Shown piece by piece: positions 46,601 through 57,464 of a stretch of 64,000 bases of DNA (the first letter of the stretch is position 1; each line of letters starts with the position of its first letter). The notes below the pieces were generated by a model. It was not told the DNA's origin, searched no databases, and saw only the letters and a program-made list of their open reading frames with translations. The translations under genes and the position numbers were made by a program. Source of the stretch: Ariolimax columbianus (lineage: Eukaryota; Mollusca; Gastropoda; Stylommatophora; Arionidae); NCBI GenBank assembly GCA_036924085.1, contig JAVGWX010000011.1:22186739-22250738 (forward strand), in the 5' to 3' direction.

Positions 46601-46900
46601 TCTTGAAGTTCAACCCCTGCAGACACGAGTGGAGCAGTCCCAACTACAGTGGTTTGGTCATGTCTGTAGAATGGAAGATGATCGAATACCAAAGCGGTCA
46701 TGGGACGCAGTCAAGGACGCAGACCCCCAGGACGTCCCAAAATACATTGGGAAGACAACATACGACAGTCCCTAAGTGATAGAAGGCTGGATTGGAAAGA
46801 GGCCAGGGAAAAGACGGCGGATAGAGCAGTGTGGCGTTCTCTTTGGCAAACCTCTACACCTCACAGTAGAAGAGCAGCGACTAAGTAGAAGTAGTATGTA
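43660..46900 (+). mobile_element. Nearly full-length RTE-like LINE (endonuclease plus RT)
   Basis: After a 5' untranslated region (43660-43920) comes the APE endonuclease: RTWNVRSI, VLALTETKKK, ITVYAPNEDE, LLGDFNARVGND, SIIDYAIVR and MGSDYHLVK. The RT has KIKIGKAAGHDGITPEMVK, FLDLEKAFDKVPWDKLW, VRQGDILSPYLFILLMDELI and catalytic FADDVALI. The C-terminus includes YGCESWAMTS and LWQTSTPH. Stops at about 44439, 44590 and 44961, a frameshift at 45557-45600 and a stop at 46133 break it. Length is typical of RTE elements (about 3.2 kb). It is the best preserved autonomous LINE in the window. Confidence 0.93.
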
Positions 46901-46939
46901 ACATAGATAGGAAGGTGCAGTGGTTCTATTCGTTCCTCT

Positions 46940-47650
46940 CCTGTATGACACCCTTCATGTTGGGATAGTTGTCTCTATATAACTCATCAAATGGAGGCAC
47001 AGGAATCTATGTTGTCTACCCAGATAGAGAAAATGAAACCACAAGTTCATCCACTGCAATATTCTGTTCAAACTACTCGGCTGAAGTACAGGCACTAATT
47101 ATTGCTGCAGAAATGATCCCAGCAGGTTGTATTCCTTACAGATGCAATGTCACTTCTGCAAACCCTCAAAAATGATAAACTGCCAGAGCTTAAATATGCC
47201 TAGGGTGAACTAAAAACCAAGAGAAGGGTGGTGCTATGGTGGATACCATCACACTTTGGCATACCAACAAATAAGACAGCAGACAGGTTAGATCAAAAAG
47301 AACAAACAATGACCTTTCAAGAAAAGAAGAACCTTATCCAAGACATAATGAAAGTTGACTAAACGAGAAACAACTATCACTGCCTTGATTAAGCAGAGAA
47401 AGTGATCCTGTTCTGTCTGACAACGGGAAATAACAGATTGGATGGCCATTTACACAGGCTAAAATTGGCTCCATCACCCATGTGTATGCTAGCAAGCAGC
47501 ACAGACAGTCGAACATATCCTGCAAGATTGTTATATGCTGAGCCAATTGCACACTGAACACTGACCCACAGAGATAGATCACACAAAATTGTTAGGAACC
47601 CTTGAAGAACTCTTCACCACCTTTATACAGAGAACTGGAATTTACATGTA
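46940..47650 (+). mobile_element. Jockey-like LINE fragment: RNase H and C-terminus
   Basis: Reads GGTGIYVVYPDRENETTSSS and NYSAEVQALIIAAEMI (Glu). After a shift come FLTDAMSLLQTLKND (Asp), VVLWWIPSHFGIPTNKTADR (His and Asp), then LIKQRKVILFCLTTGNNRLD and a cysteine region. It directly follows the RTE element's 3' end. Confidence 0.82.
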
Positions 47651-48940
47651 AACGTAATTTTTAAAACGCAGCAAACGAAATGAAGAATAAGAGATATCAT
47701 CAAATCTGATAATTCTTCCTGTAACCCACTATAGATATGGAAATGGAAATCATTTTGACTGGATTTTTAATGTTTGGTATATGTGTTTTTCTAGTGAATA
47801 GTTTGCTTCTCTGTTTAACATTTTATTTCTACACTGACCATAAATTCAGATTTGCTTGTTGATGGTTTTGTAGCTGCATTTCACTTTTTCCGGGATGGAA
47901 CTTACCTTGTATTACACCCTATGTAATTTGTAAAGCACATATAATTGTTAAGGAGTAGATATCAGCAGCAATCCTGCAGTTGGTGCCCTCACAGGAAGCT
48001 TGTTCCAATGAAAAGCATGTCAGGTTTCACCACTTAGGCAAATAGTAGAAGACAAAGGAGATCCACTACAACTGACTTTCAATGTAGTGATGGCAACTGA
48101 TTTGATCCAAATTTGTGGTTGGCTGTCTGAGAGTATTTTGCAAATGTCTCCACTTTCCCTCCTTAGTCTTCATCTGAATATATTATGTTTCTTTCATTCA
48201 TGTCATTGTGTGTTATTATTCCTGGTTTTCTAAATGTAAAGTATGTCAAAAAGTCGTCTGCTAGTAGAAGTCTGCAGTTTATGTGTGATGATGCTCCCGG
48301 CCACATGCTATGATTGTAATCCCACAGAATATGACAAGTTTTGTATCTGTCTTGAACAGCTAATCGTATTTTCTTGGTAGATACAACAGTTCCACTTTTG
48401 TAAACCAATCAGTAAGGGAGATCACCATAATTGTATTTTATTTGCCCTCAAATATACTTTGGTTGTCTCCTCTTAAACATTAAATTATTTTCTTCTAATA
48501 CTCTTGAATATGTCCACGTTTTATCTTGCAGCAAATATTAAACTGCCTGCTACTTACAACAAAAAATTCTCTCATTGCTACATCGGTTCCATTTTACATC
48601 AGCTCTCTCATATTCTCGAGACATGGTGAAGTCAAAGAAAGTTACTTTAAGAACAAATAAATATCAAATGGAACTATTTACTGTTTTCTTCTAGGTCTCT
48701 TTGTATGTTGGATTATTGTACATAAAACAATATCAAATACAATAATGTAGATATAATGATTCTTTGACAGCACTGTCTATTGTGTAATGTTTCTAATGTA
48801 CATATTCTAATATCCGTCTTTTCACATATCCATTATGGTCTCTACCTCGGAACCTATTGGATAATGAAATCCTAATGTGCAGTTTATTTCTTCTTTATTT
48901 TTTTATGAGGCGTCCCACAGTGTCTTATTGTAAATCAAAC
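47651..48940 (+). other. Intergenic, no feature recognised
   Basis: AT-rich. A short minus-strand open frame near 48163-48408 shows no family I know. A SINE-A scrap (CAGTGGTCAGCGACCCATAG) follows at 48953-48972. Confidence 0.4.
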
Positions 48941-48975
48941 TTCATGAGCAGCAGTGGTCAGCGACCCATAGCACA

Positions 48976-49562
48976 ATATACTTACTGACCAGAATGTAGT
49001 GTCAGTGTCAGACACATGACATACTGACCAGGACGTAGCGTCAGTGTCAGACAATATACTTACTGACCAGGACTTAGCATCAGTGTCAGACACGACATAC
49101 TGGCTAGGACGTAGCGTCAGTGTCAGACACATGACATACTGACCGACCAGGACGTAGCGTCACTGTCAGACACACGACATACTTACCAGGACGAAGCGTC
49201 ACTGTCAGACACACGACATACTCACCAGGACGTAGCGTCACTGTCAGACACACGACATACTTACCAGGACGTAGCGTCAGTGTCAGGCACAATATACTTA
49301 CTGACCAGTACCAGTACCACTAGAAAGTAGCGTTCCCTGGAAACAGGCTGTTTTCAAGGCAGCCTGGTTGACGAGATGTGAATCGATGTGATCCCCGTAG
49401 TAGTTATTGTCCTGCTGATTAAGCCAAGCATAGCACAACCGCCTGTAGGACCACGGTCCACCTTCATCAGCACACTAGGGATGTGAGGAAAGCTACTAGA
49501 ACCTGCCACTTAAGAGCGCACAAAAGAATAAACTTAATCATTGTGGTCATTAAATAACAACA
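48976..49562 (+). mobile_element. Element M copy, about eight diverged monomers
   Basis: Monomers with ACTGACCAGGACGTAGCGTC and TGTCAGACAC run from about 48976 to 49305. The body and the (AAC)-rich end then follow. Monomer lengths vary between about 37 and 41 bp. Its 5' end abuts a SINE-A scrap. Confidence 0.85.
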
Positions 49563-49597
49563 GCACACAACAGCTTTTATATGTCTTTTGGTCATAT

Positions 49598-49955
49598 GGC
49601 TTGGCTTGACTTTGTTCGTTCTCAATCTCCCGCTACCAAACCCTAAAAGGGCTTAAGTAGCAGAATGTAGTCCAGAGAACGGAATGCTTTGTGTCGTAGT
49701 TTACAGCTTGACTGCGATATTTGCACCTTTTGGTCCACCACATCCGACTTCAGCAAGCTTTTTTTGAATACCGGGTTAGCATTCCCTCTTCGATCCCTTC
49801 TCCTTAGCCAGTCTGCCCTGCTGCAGCCTGTTATTCAGGATCACCGCATGGAGGTGTAGAAGAATCTTGGCAGCTTTAGTTCGCTGGCCCTGACCTAGCA
49901 GTCAGCTATTGGTCGCTGACCTCTGCAGCTCATGCGCTGCTCAGCATCTTGATCC
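49598..49955 (-). mobile_element. SINE-A, full inverted copy with 13-bp target duplication
   Basis: CTTTTGGTCATAT flanks it at 49585-49597 and 49956-49968. The tail is not (GAA)n but a short GGCTTGGCTTGACTTTG (as seen on the plus strand). Confidence 0.92.
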
Positions 49956-50061
49956 CTTTTGGTCATATAACATAAATCAATCCTTTGTTGGCGAGCTAAG
50001 AACATGAATAGCAAAGAGTAGTATAGTAACATCAAATCACTTTTGTACAGCTAGCTATTTC

Positions 50062-50374
50062 TTCTTTTTTTTTGGCATTTGTCCTGAAAAATGACGTTCT
50101 GTCGTAGTTTACAGCGAAGCTACGATATCTGCGCCTTTCGGTCCGACACATTCGATTTCAGCCATTTTTGTTTTTTATAACCGGTTTTACCTTAGCACTA
50201 CTAACCCTAACTTTGTCAGACTACACTAATGACTATGCCGCCTGTTTGCAGGGCCGCCACATGGAGGCATAATATGCTCTTGATTAGCTATGGTTCGCTG
50301 ATCCTGATAGAAATAGTCAGCAATGAATCTCTGGCTGCTGTCAACTCATGCACTGCTGCATTTTGGCCCCGCAC
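50062..50374 (-). mobile_element. SINE-A, old diverged subfamily copy
   Basis: The core is recognisable (inverted 'gcgcctttcggtccgacaca'), as is the head. AGCTATTTC flanks it at 50053-50061 and 50375-50383. Many substitutions and gaps separate it from the young copies. Confidence 0.8.
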
Positions 50375-50399
50375 AGCTATTTCAAATTTAGTTTAACTA

Positions 50400-51345
50400 T
50401 ATAACCTGGGAGAGGGGGAGGAACCCACCTCCTACCAAGCGCGTTAACTGAGTAGTGGATAGTTGAGTAACCTCTATTTAGGAAGTTAATTTTTAAATGT
50501 CAGTGGTCTCGAGGTAAGGTGGTCGCTTCGGGTGCTGGAGGTCGCCGGTTCAAATCACGGTGGAGTCCGGGATGTTTTCACATGGATCATCCGGTAAAAA
50601 CTCCCCCTAATCTCTGAATAGGGAGATCAGACACCCGTGTGCAGTGGTGCACACGTTAAAAATTCATTGCCAGCTGGAAATCGAAAAGAATAGGCTAAAC
50701 GGCCAGATGCTGGGCAAAATTCAAGTTAAAAATCTACTCAAATTATTCTAGAGATTCTCACCTCACAGAGCATATGTCACAAAAAGGAAACTGTTTGGCT
50801 ATAACATCAGATCTTGGTTGTGGTTAACGGAGCGGCATAGATGGCGCCTGACAGACTGCGGATTTACCTTGCTCTAATTTATGCTTCCATCACCACCAGT
50901 TCCAAAAATAAGCGATCGTATATTCCAGGGGCTACCAACCTAACGGTCGCTAACAGATGCTGGGATTGACCTGACAAGTCAGCAGCCGATTTTCGTCTCT
51001 CAAAAAAAATATGAAACGAAGGAGGTCACACCTCCTCGTGACGTCAAACGACACAAGTGGACTGAATAGATAAATAGAACTGTCAATACTCAATAAAGAG
51101 TCGGGGACCAGAAGCAGGTTAACCCCTACCTTGCAAAGACACAATAAGCCAATTCCCTGTTTGTCTTAAAATTTGATTGCAAGAAACTATAGGGAGAAAA
51201 CCGGACTGATCTTTACTGCGATGAACAAACACGAATTTACTACCAAGGACTGGGCTGTAACCATGTCAAAACACTGATAGTAGAGCAGTTCTCTCTGGCC
51301 TACCTCTACACTACTAGGTAGAAGAGAATCATCTAAGTAAAAAAA
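50400..51345 (+). mobile_element. Non-autonomous RTE derivative with a tRNA-like insert
   Basis: The first 100 bp (GGAGGAACCCACCTCCTACC) and 51110-51215 (GAAAACCGGACTGATCT) match the 5' untranslated region of the RTE at 43.66 kb. The last 80 bp (GGCCTACCTCTACACTA) match its 3' end. The whole coding region is missing. Between them, 50500-50700 contains a tRNA-like part with the B box CCGGTTCAAATCAC and a SINE-like body. Confidence 0.75.
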
Positions 51346-51356
51346 AACTTCTTTTT

Positions 51357-51598
51357 TTTTTGCGTCCGCCTTATTTCTCTAATCCCCAAAGCGGTGTGCG
51401 TTACACTGTAGTTTTTATTGTGCGCCTGTCGGCCCAGTGCATCCGACTTCATCATGCATTTTATGTAAGGGTCTGCTTCCTCCTACATTTTCTAAGGGTT
51501 TGCTTCTTCGGGATAACGGCCGGTGCTGTAATGGAGTTCGAACCCAGCACCTTCGGGTTGTGAGCCGTGCCACTTAACCACTAGACCACGCCGTCCCC
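51357..51598 (-). mobile_element. SINE-B, uninterrupted copy
   Basis: tRNA-like head in sense: GGCGTGGTCTAGTGGTTAAG, then CTGGGTTCGAACTCC. The core is GAAGTCGGATGCACTGGGCC. It serves as the empty-site reference for the interrupted copy at 35170. Confidence 0.88.
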
Positions 51599-51892
51599 TC
51601 ACTAAGTGAAGTGAAATGGACTCTATACATGTCAATACGTAAATCTGACACAGGATATTTCACCTTATTACACTGCACTTAGACTGCTTAAAATGTGGTA
51701 AATTGTGCCCGTTTGCAACTTTCATACAGTAAAAACTAGTTTTTCTCCACGTGGATAAAACAGCCGTTTGTTTATGCGTTTAGACGAAATGTATATCATT
51801 TTAATATACTTGCATTTGAACATTGGCTGTGTGTATGTAGTCATTTATAGAGGTTTTGATCATCACATGCCCCAAAAGTTAACTTCCTCTTC
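51599..51892 (+). other. Intergenic, no feature recognised
   Basis: AT-rich, no motif. Confidence 0.4.
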
Positions 51893-52520
51893 TTCTTCTT
51901 CTTCTTTTGTCGTCTCACTTTCTATCGGGTTGTAGCCCAGTACAGTGGTATGTCTTTGTCTTTCGCCTCTCTCGTGGGCCGAGTAACATTTTCACTCATT
52001 TTACGGCAGGTCTCATTTACGGTGTCTATCCGCCTTTTCCTCGGTCTTCCTCTCGCTATTCTTCCTGATGTTCTCCTGTAGAAGGACGCATGAACAATGT
52101 GGTCTGGTTGCATTCTCACAATGTGGCCAAACAAATTCATTTTCTGTTGTTCGATGTACTGTAGCCAGGGAATTGTTCCAACCTTCTCTCGAATATTCGT
52201 ATTGGTGATTCTGTCTCTTCTGGTGTTACTAATGACCTTTCGTGGGCAGCGCATTCCGCAGTTGACTAACTTTCGTTCCTGTGCCCTACTCAATACCCAT
52301 GCCTGGCACCAGTGGCACAGGGTTGGGATGAAGATACTATTTATCATCTGCTTTTCTTGCTTGGAGGAAAATTATGTGGTGTCTTAGTAGTTGGGACAGC
52401 TGGTAGGTGACAGCGTTTGTCCTCTGCGCTCTCATTTCTATCTCTCTGTCGAATTTGCCATCCTCAGTAAAAACAGTTACCAAATACCTAAATTCTTGTA
52501 CTTGCTTTATTTTTTGTTTC
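51893..52520 (-). mobile_element. LINE 3' fragment (TRRDR family) with (GAA)n tail
   Basis: The minus strand reads MINSIFIPTLCHWCQAWVLS, then CPRKVISNTRRDRITNTNIR, QKMNLFGHIVRMQPD and RGRPRKRRIDTV. The tail is (TTC)n on the plus strand at 51893-51917. It shows a 141-residue undisturbed frame, the cleanest copy of the family here. Confidence 0.88.
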
Positions 52521-52554
52521 TATTTACATGAAGTGTATTAGATGATCATTATGC

Positions 52555-53281
52555 AAGCAGTGGTCAAATGAAACCGGACCTAGCTACACCAAGTGAACAT
52601 ACGTACGATGAGCATGATGGCGCCACTTCTCTTGTAAACAGCACATACCAACCGTTAAGTTTGCAAAATTCCATTAGCCTCCGTCTCATAGTTTCCTCAG
52701 CAGACACTTGAAAACATTACTGGTGTGATACAGAATACGTCCAAAGTTGATCAGCGAGCGGTGATTCGGTTTTCTGAAGGATGTCGTTCAGTTGATATGA
52801 ATCGCAGAATGCAGACAGTGTATGGTGACAAAAGTGTGTCGAAGACAACAGTGAAAAACTGAACAACGACGTTTAAAGAAGGATGGGAGTTAACGAAAGA
52901 TCTTCTGAGACCAGGTCATGCGCATATTTTTGGGTTAACTCACGTCCTTCTTTAAACGTCGTTGTGCAGTTCTCCACTATTGTCTTCTACACACTTTAGT
53001 CCCCATACACTGCCTAGATTATGTGATGAATTTCAACTGGTCGACATCCTTCAGCTGTTAGAAACCGAATCACCGCTCCCTGATCAACTCTGGGCTGATT
53101 CATTATCACACCCGCCATGTTTTCAACGGGCTACTGAGGATTACTATGAGTCGGAGGCTAATGAAATTTTGCGAACTTGACGGTTGGTATATGCTGTTTA
53201 CATCAGAAGTGACGAAATCATGCGCATCGTACGTATTTTCACTTGTTGCAGTTTGGTTCGTATTTATTTGAAAACGCCTCG

Positions 53282-53284
<3 letters not shown>
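52555..53284. mobile_element. Mariner palindrome (two 5' ends head to head)
   Basis: The left arm 52555-52893 reads mariner 5' sequence on the plus strand: VDQRAVIRFSEGCR-like, then MQTVYGDKSVSKTTVKN. The right arm 52935-53284 is the same sequence inverted and ends at an inverted terminus (ACGCCTCGTA). A 41-bp loop separates them. Each arm is about 340-350 bp and corresponds to the fragment at 3466-3909. No catalytic domain is present. Confidence 0.9.
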
Positions 53285-53324
<40 letters not shown>

Positions 53325-53350
53325 TCACACACATATATATATATAAATAT
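53283..53350. repeat. (TA)n/(CA)n microsatellite
   Basis: TA repeats, then CA repeats, then TA repeats, directly at the outer end of the mariner palindrome. Confidence 0.95.
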
Positions 53351-53645
53351 ACACAGACATGCATGTATGGCCCGTATGGAACAGGGTGAGGAAAAACTAG
53401 GACCAATGGAACCGTCCAAGCATGTCGTCAATTAATGTGGAAACCGTCACTCCAATATTGAATCAAGTGCCTTGGTGCAGACTTCCTGGGGAGGAAAATG
53501 GAGGCACCGGAGCAGAGGACATGCCGTCATATTGTGGCTCTATGTTTCGTAACGAGCAGAAAGAAGACTCATATGACAATATCAATCATAATTCATTAAG
53601 AAATTATCGCATGCCACACACTAGCGGCAACACGTTTCACAACAT
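53351..53645 (+). other. Intergenic, unassigned
   Basis: No element recognised. An open frame that runs into the following CT-rich tract is not convincing. Confidence 0.4.
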
Positions 53646-53960
53646 GTACCTCTCTGTTTGTCTGTCTGTCTCCCTCTCTCTCTCTCTCTCTCTTTGTCTC
53701 TTTCACTCTCTTTATCTTTCTCTCTATCTCTCTTTCCATGCAACCGTCCTCGTCATGCACCCCTCTAATATTTTTTTTTCTTCTTATATTTTGTCTCGAC
53801 ATCTCTCTCTCTCTCTCCCTCTCCCCCCTCCTCACTTTCTCTTTGTCTTTTTTTTTCTTTCTCTCAATCTCTTAGTCTTTCCTCTCTCTTTTTCCGTGCA
53901 ACCCACCTCCAATATTTATTGTTCTTATATCTCTTTCTCCCTTTCTCTCTTGTCACTGTG

Positions 53961-54001
<41 letters not shown>

Positions 54002-54095
54002 GTGCTATCCTCCTCGACATGCACCCCTCCAATGTTTCCTCTTTTTCTATCTATGTCTCTCTCTCGTTCTCTCTCTCTCGTTCTCTCTCTCTCAA

Positions 54096-54134
<39 letters not shown>

Positions 54135-54142
54135 TACACACA
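53646..54142. repeat. (TC)n-rich low-complexity tract, internally duplicated
   Basis: Pyrimidine tracts of (TC)n are separated three times by a similar non-repetitive piece ('catgcacccctccaat' or close variants near 53754, 53904 and 54019). The tract is therefore an irregular tandem repeat of about 120-150 bp units. Confidence 0.85.
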
Positions 54143-54630
54143 CGCACACATCCACACCACGCCTACTTTGTAATATGGTAAGAGTCGATAGCATAAATGT
54201 AATTCATTTCACGGCACTTGAGCTTGACAAATGGTAGTCATAATCGAAGAATAATCTCCGGGGAACTAAAAGCCAGACAGTTGGATCAGTTGTTTGTGTA
54301 TATGTGTCTCTCTCTCCTTCATAATTAGAATTCATTTACAACGTGGGCTGAATGCTGATCCCTCGTCAATGCTTTCAGTTATGGCGACGGCTGAGGATTC
54401 CCTTGTTACCAAGTTTTGATCATTAACATGGCGAAAGGGTAAAGCATGGTTTATCTCCAAGCCTATTAGTTTGTTTGGGTTTTTGTTGGAGATGTAACGA
54501 GATCTGGACATTTGTAGTTATCTTTCTTGTTACTCCGTCTTCCTTACAGCTGAGTAAATCGCAGACTAAGCGAAACGAATTTAGAGTAATGTCTGCTGAC
54601 AAACAAGCTACATTAACATATGGTTGGGGG
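54143..54630 (+). other. Intergenic, unassigned
   Basis: No repeat or gene recognised; a G-run lies at about 54627-54638. Confidence 0.4.
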
Positions 54631-54637
54631 GGGGGGG

Positions 54638-55285
54638 AGCCTGGGGCGCTAATCAGGTCAGGCACAACATACTGACCAGGACGATGCGTCAGGGTCAGGC
54701 ACAACATATTGACCAGGACGATGCGTCAGGGTCAGGCACAACATACTGACCAGGACGATGCGTCAGGGTCAGGCACAACATATTGACCAGGACGATGCGT
54801 CAGGGTCAGGCACAACATACTGACCAGGACGATGCCTCAGGGTGAGGCACAACATACTGACCAGGACGATGCGTCAGGGTCAGGCACAATATACTGACCA
54901 GGACGATGCGTCAGGGTCAGGCACAACATACTGACCAGGACGATGCGTCAGGGTCAGGCACAACATACTGACCAGGAGGATGCGTCAAGGTCAGGCACAA
55001 CATACTGACCAGGACAACATCACTCTTCCATGTAGCATCCCATGGAAACAGGTTGTTTCAAGGCAGTCTGGTTGACGAGATATGGATCAACGTGATCCCT
55101 GTAGTGTTGAGCGTTAAGCAGATGAAGCCAAGCATAGCACAACCAGCTCGATTACCGTGGTCCACCTTCGTCAGCACGCTCGGGATGTGAGAAAAGCTAC
55201 TACAACCCGTCATTTAAAGCCATTTCTAGGGCAGACAACAAAAGAGTAAACTTACTGATTGTGGGAATTCAACAACATACAACAC
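54638..55285 (+). mobile_element. Element M copy, about ten monomers
   Basis: Regular 37-bp monomers (AACATACTGACCAGGACGAT then GCGTCAGGGTCAGGCAC) run from 54660 to 55015. The body and an AACAACATACAAC-like end follow. The monomers are nearly identical to each other. Confidence 0.9.
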
Positions 55286-55344
55286 GCGGTTTTGTAAGAG
55301 AATATAAGCAGGCGTGTCCTGACTAGGCCTAAATAAATTACTTC

Positions 55345-55750
55345 TTATTTTTCTTCTTCTTCTTCTTCTTCTTCTTCTTCTTCGTACGCTGTCAGACGTC
55401 GACTTGAATTTGTTCAAAGATAGCAGCTGTCATCCTGAGGCTTTAGACACTGCCATAGAGCTTGTCTAGTGTTGGCACTGGTGATGACCACATGTGCTTT
55501 CTCTGGTCCTCGAATGTTGGGCAATTTTGCAGCAGATGTGTGTGGGTCATTTTCCCTGTACCACATGGGCAATCGTCAGTAGCAGTTTATTGAATAGATG
55601 TTCAGTATGTTGTGGCCTGTGTGGAGTCTGAAGACCACGACCTGCTCTCTTCTGTTCAACTGGTAATAAGCATCATTTCTTGTGTAGCCAGTATGCCGTT
55701 TCCCGTTTGTTCATGTATCTGGCCCTAATAAACGTTTGGGACACTTCGTT
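55345..55750 (-). mobile_element. Jockey-like LINE 3' end, (GAA)n tail
   Basis: Same family and same extent as 35325-35727: an inverted tail GTACGCTGTCAGACG after (TTC)n, then a decayed C-terminal coding region. More substitutions than the 35-kb copy. Confidence 0.85.
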
Positions 55751-56019
55751 AGTCACACTTGAGTCTGGTTGTGGTAACCTTCCACCTTCTTAAGGTCAGT
55801 CTGTCAGCGTCCTCGATGCCATGAATGTTACAGTTTCATACGACCCACTGTACTACGACTCTTCTGGGTTTGGACTGCTGACATAGTTGACAGAGTACTG
55901 ATCTTAGATCATTTACGTCGGCATTTACCTGACAAATGACATAAACCTTTCAGTATACACGAGGAGTGGACGTTATGTGCTTCTTTGTGGTGCTGACTAC
56001 TAGCGAGTAACAGAACAAG
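55751..56019 (+). other. Intergenic, unassigned
   Basis: No feature recognised. Confidence 0.4.
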
Positions 56020-56530
56020 AAATGTGGAAATTATCATGTTCACACATAACCTGTCCAGGTGTCAGAAAGCATATGCGGTAACTTATCAGCTGTCACCACT
56101 GCTTAGGCATCCGAGCATTAGTTTGGCAACAAAGCAACAGCTGATAAACAGTATATTTATGCTCTGTGCTACCAGTGCCAAATGTGGTCTCTGTCCAATC
56201 GCGTGAGAGCTGAATTTTGACGTGTGAAATGGAGTGTTTGAGGAAGGTCATCGGTGTTACCAGGAGAGACAGATTGCGAAACGACATTTGAAGTATGGTC
56301 GGCACTACGTCTTGTGTAGAATTTCCAAGCACAAAATATAATGATTCAGTCATCTCATGAGAATGCACCCTCATCATCTTCCACTGACAGCTTACAGCGC
56401 TGATAGATCTATCTGGCTACAGGGCAAGGAATCGGCCGTGAGGCAGGTAGATATAAGACTGTTAGCCTGATTGTGCAATGATACTGGCTCATGTTGACCG
56501 ATTCAATGCACTTGACGCAGCACATACGAC
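56020..56530 (+). mobile_element. LINE C-terminal fragment (TRRDR family)
   Basis: Reads LATKQQLINSIFMLCATSAK, then, after shifts, MECLRKVIGVTRRDRLRNDI and a decayed remainder near 56300-56500. It matches the copies at 28.6 kb and 51.9 kb. Confidence 0.78.
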
Positions 56531-56754
56531 TTAGGCTCCACAGCAATGATTAACAGCATTAAGTGGAATGAAAACTAGCTAACCTGTTTAAGGAAGATAC
56601 CTTTAATTTTCTAACCGGACACCATCAACGACCAAGAACTACTGGCACAGAGACACTATCATAGCCTGTCCACGCTGAAATTGGATCGGACATTTCCTAG
56701 AAAGAAAACCCGATGCCACCACCCGAGCAGCCGTGCTGTGAATCCCAGAGTGAA

Positions 56755-57460
56755 GACGAAGGAGAGCGGCCGTTCTAAGACAACTTGTTGAAGAATTGTT
56801 TGCTCCAAGATGAAGGAGAGCGGCCGTTCTAAGACAACTTGTTGAAGAATTGTTTGCTCCAAGATGAAGGAGAGCGGTCACTAAGACAACTTGTTGAAGA
56901 ATTGTTTGCTCCAAGATGAAGGAGAGCGGCCACTAAGACAACTTGTTGAAGAATTGTAGGCTCCAAGACGAAGGAGAGCGGCCGCTCTAAGACAACTTGT
57001 TGAAGAATCGTAGGCTCCAAGACGAAGGAGAGCGGCCGCTCTAAGACAACTTGTTGAAGAATCGTAGGCTCCAAGACGAAGGAGAGCGGCCGCTCTAAGA
57101 CAACTTGTTGAAGAATCGTAGGCTCCAAGACGAAGGAGATCGGCCGCTCTAAGACAACTTGTTGAAGAATCGTAGGCTCCAAGACGAAGGAGATCGGCCG
57201 CTTTAAGACAACTTGTTGAAGAATCGTAGGCTCCAAGACGAAGGAGAGCGGCCGCTCTAAGACAACTTGTTGAAGAATCGTAGGCTCCAAGACGAAGGAG
57301 AGCGGCCGCTCTAAGACAACTTGTTGAAGAATCATAGGCTCCAAGACGAAGGAGAGCGGCCGCTCAAAGACAACTTGTTGAAGAATCGTAGGCTCCAAGA
57401 CCAAGGAGAGCGGCCGTTCTAAGACAACTTGTTGAAGAATCATAGGCTCCAAGACGAGGA
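56755..57460. repeat. 54-bp minisatellite, about 13 units
   Basis: Unit GGAGAGCGGCCGCTCTAAGA, CAACTTGTTGAAGAATCGTA, GGCTCCAAGACGAA. As 54 is a multiple of three, the minus strand stays open as an 18-residue repeat (LEPTILQQVVLERPLSFV). The first units (56755-56935) are a diverged subtype with GAATTGTTTGCTCC and lack a few bases. Many units contain the 8-bp palindrome GCGGCCGC. Confidence 0.93.
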
Positions 57461-57464
57461 CCAC

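Noticed and set aside
48163..48408. 81-codon minus-strand frame
   Set aside because: No recognised motif, no splice context, and length expected by chance.
53422..54237. 271-codon frame rich in Leu and Ser
   Set aside because: Most of it is translated (TC)n repeat; the first 70 residues match nothing I know.
56829..57464. 211-codon minus-strand frame with LEPTILQQVVLERPL repeats
   Set aside because: It is the 54-bp minisatellite read in one frame. No flanking coding sequence.
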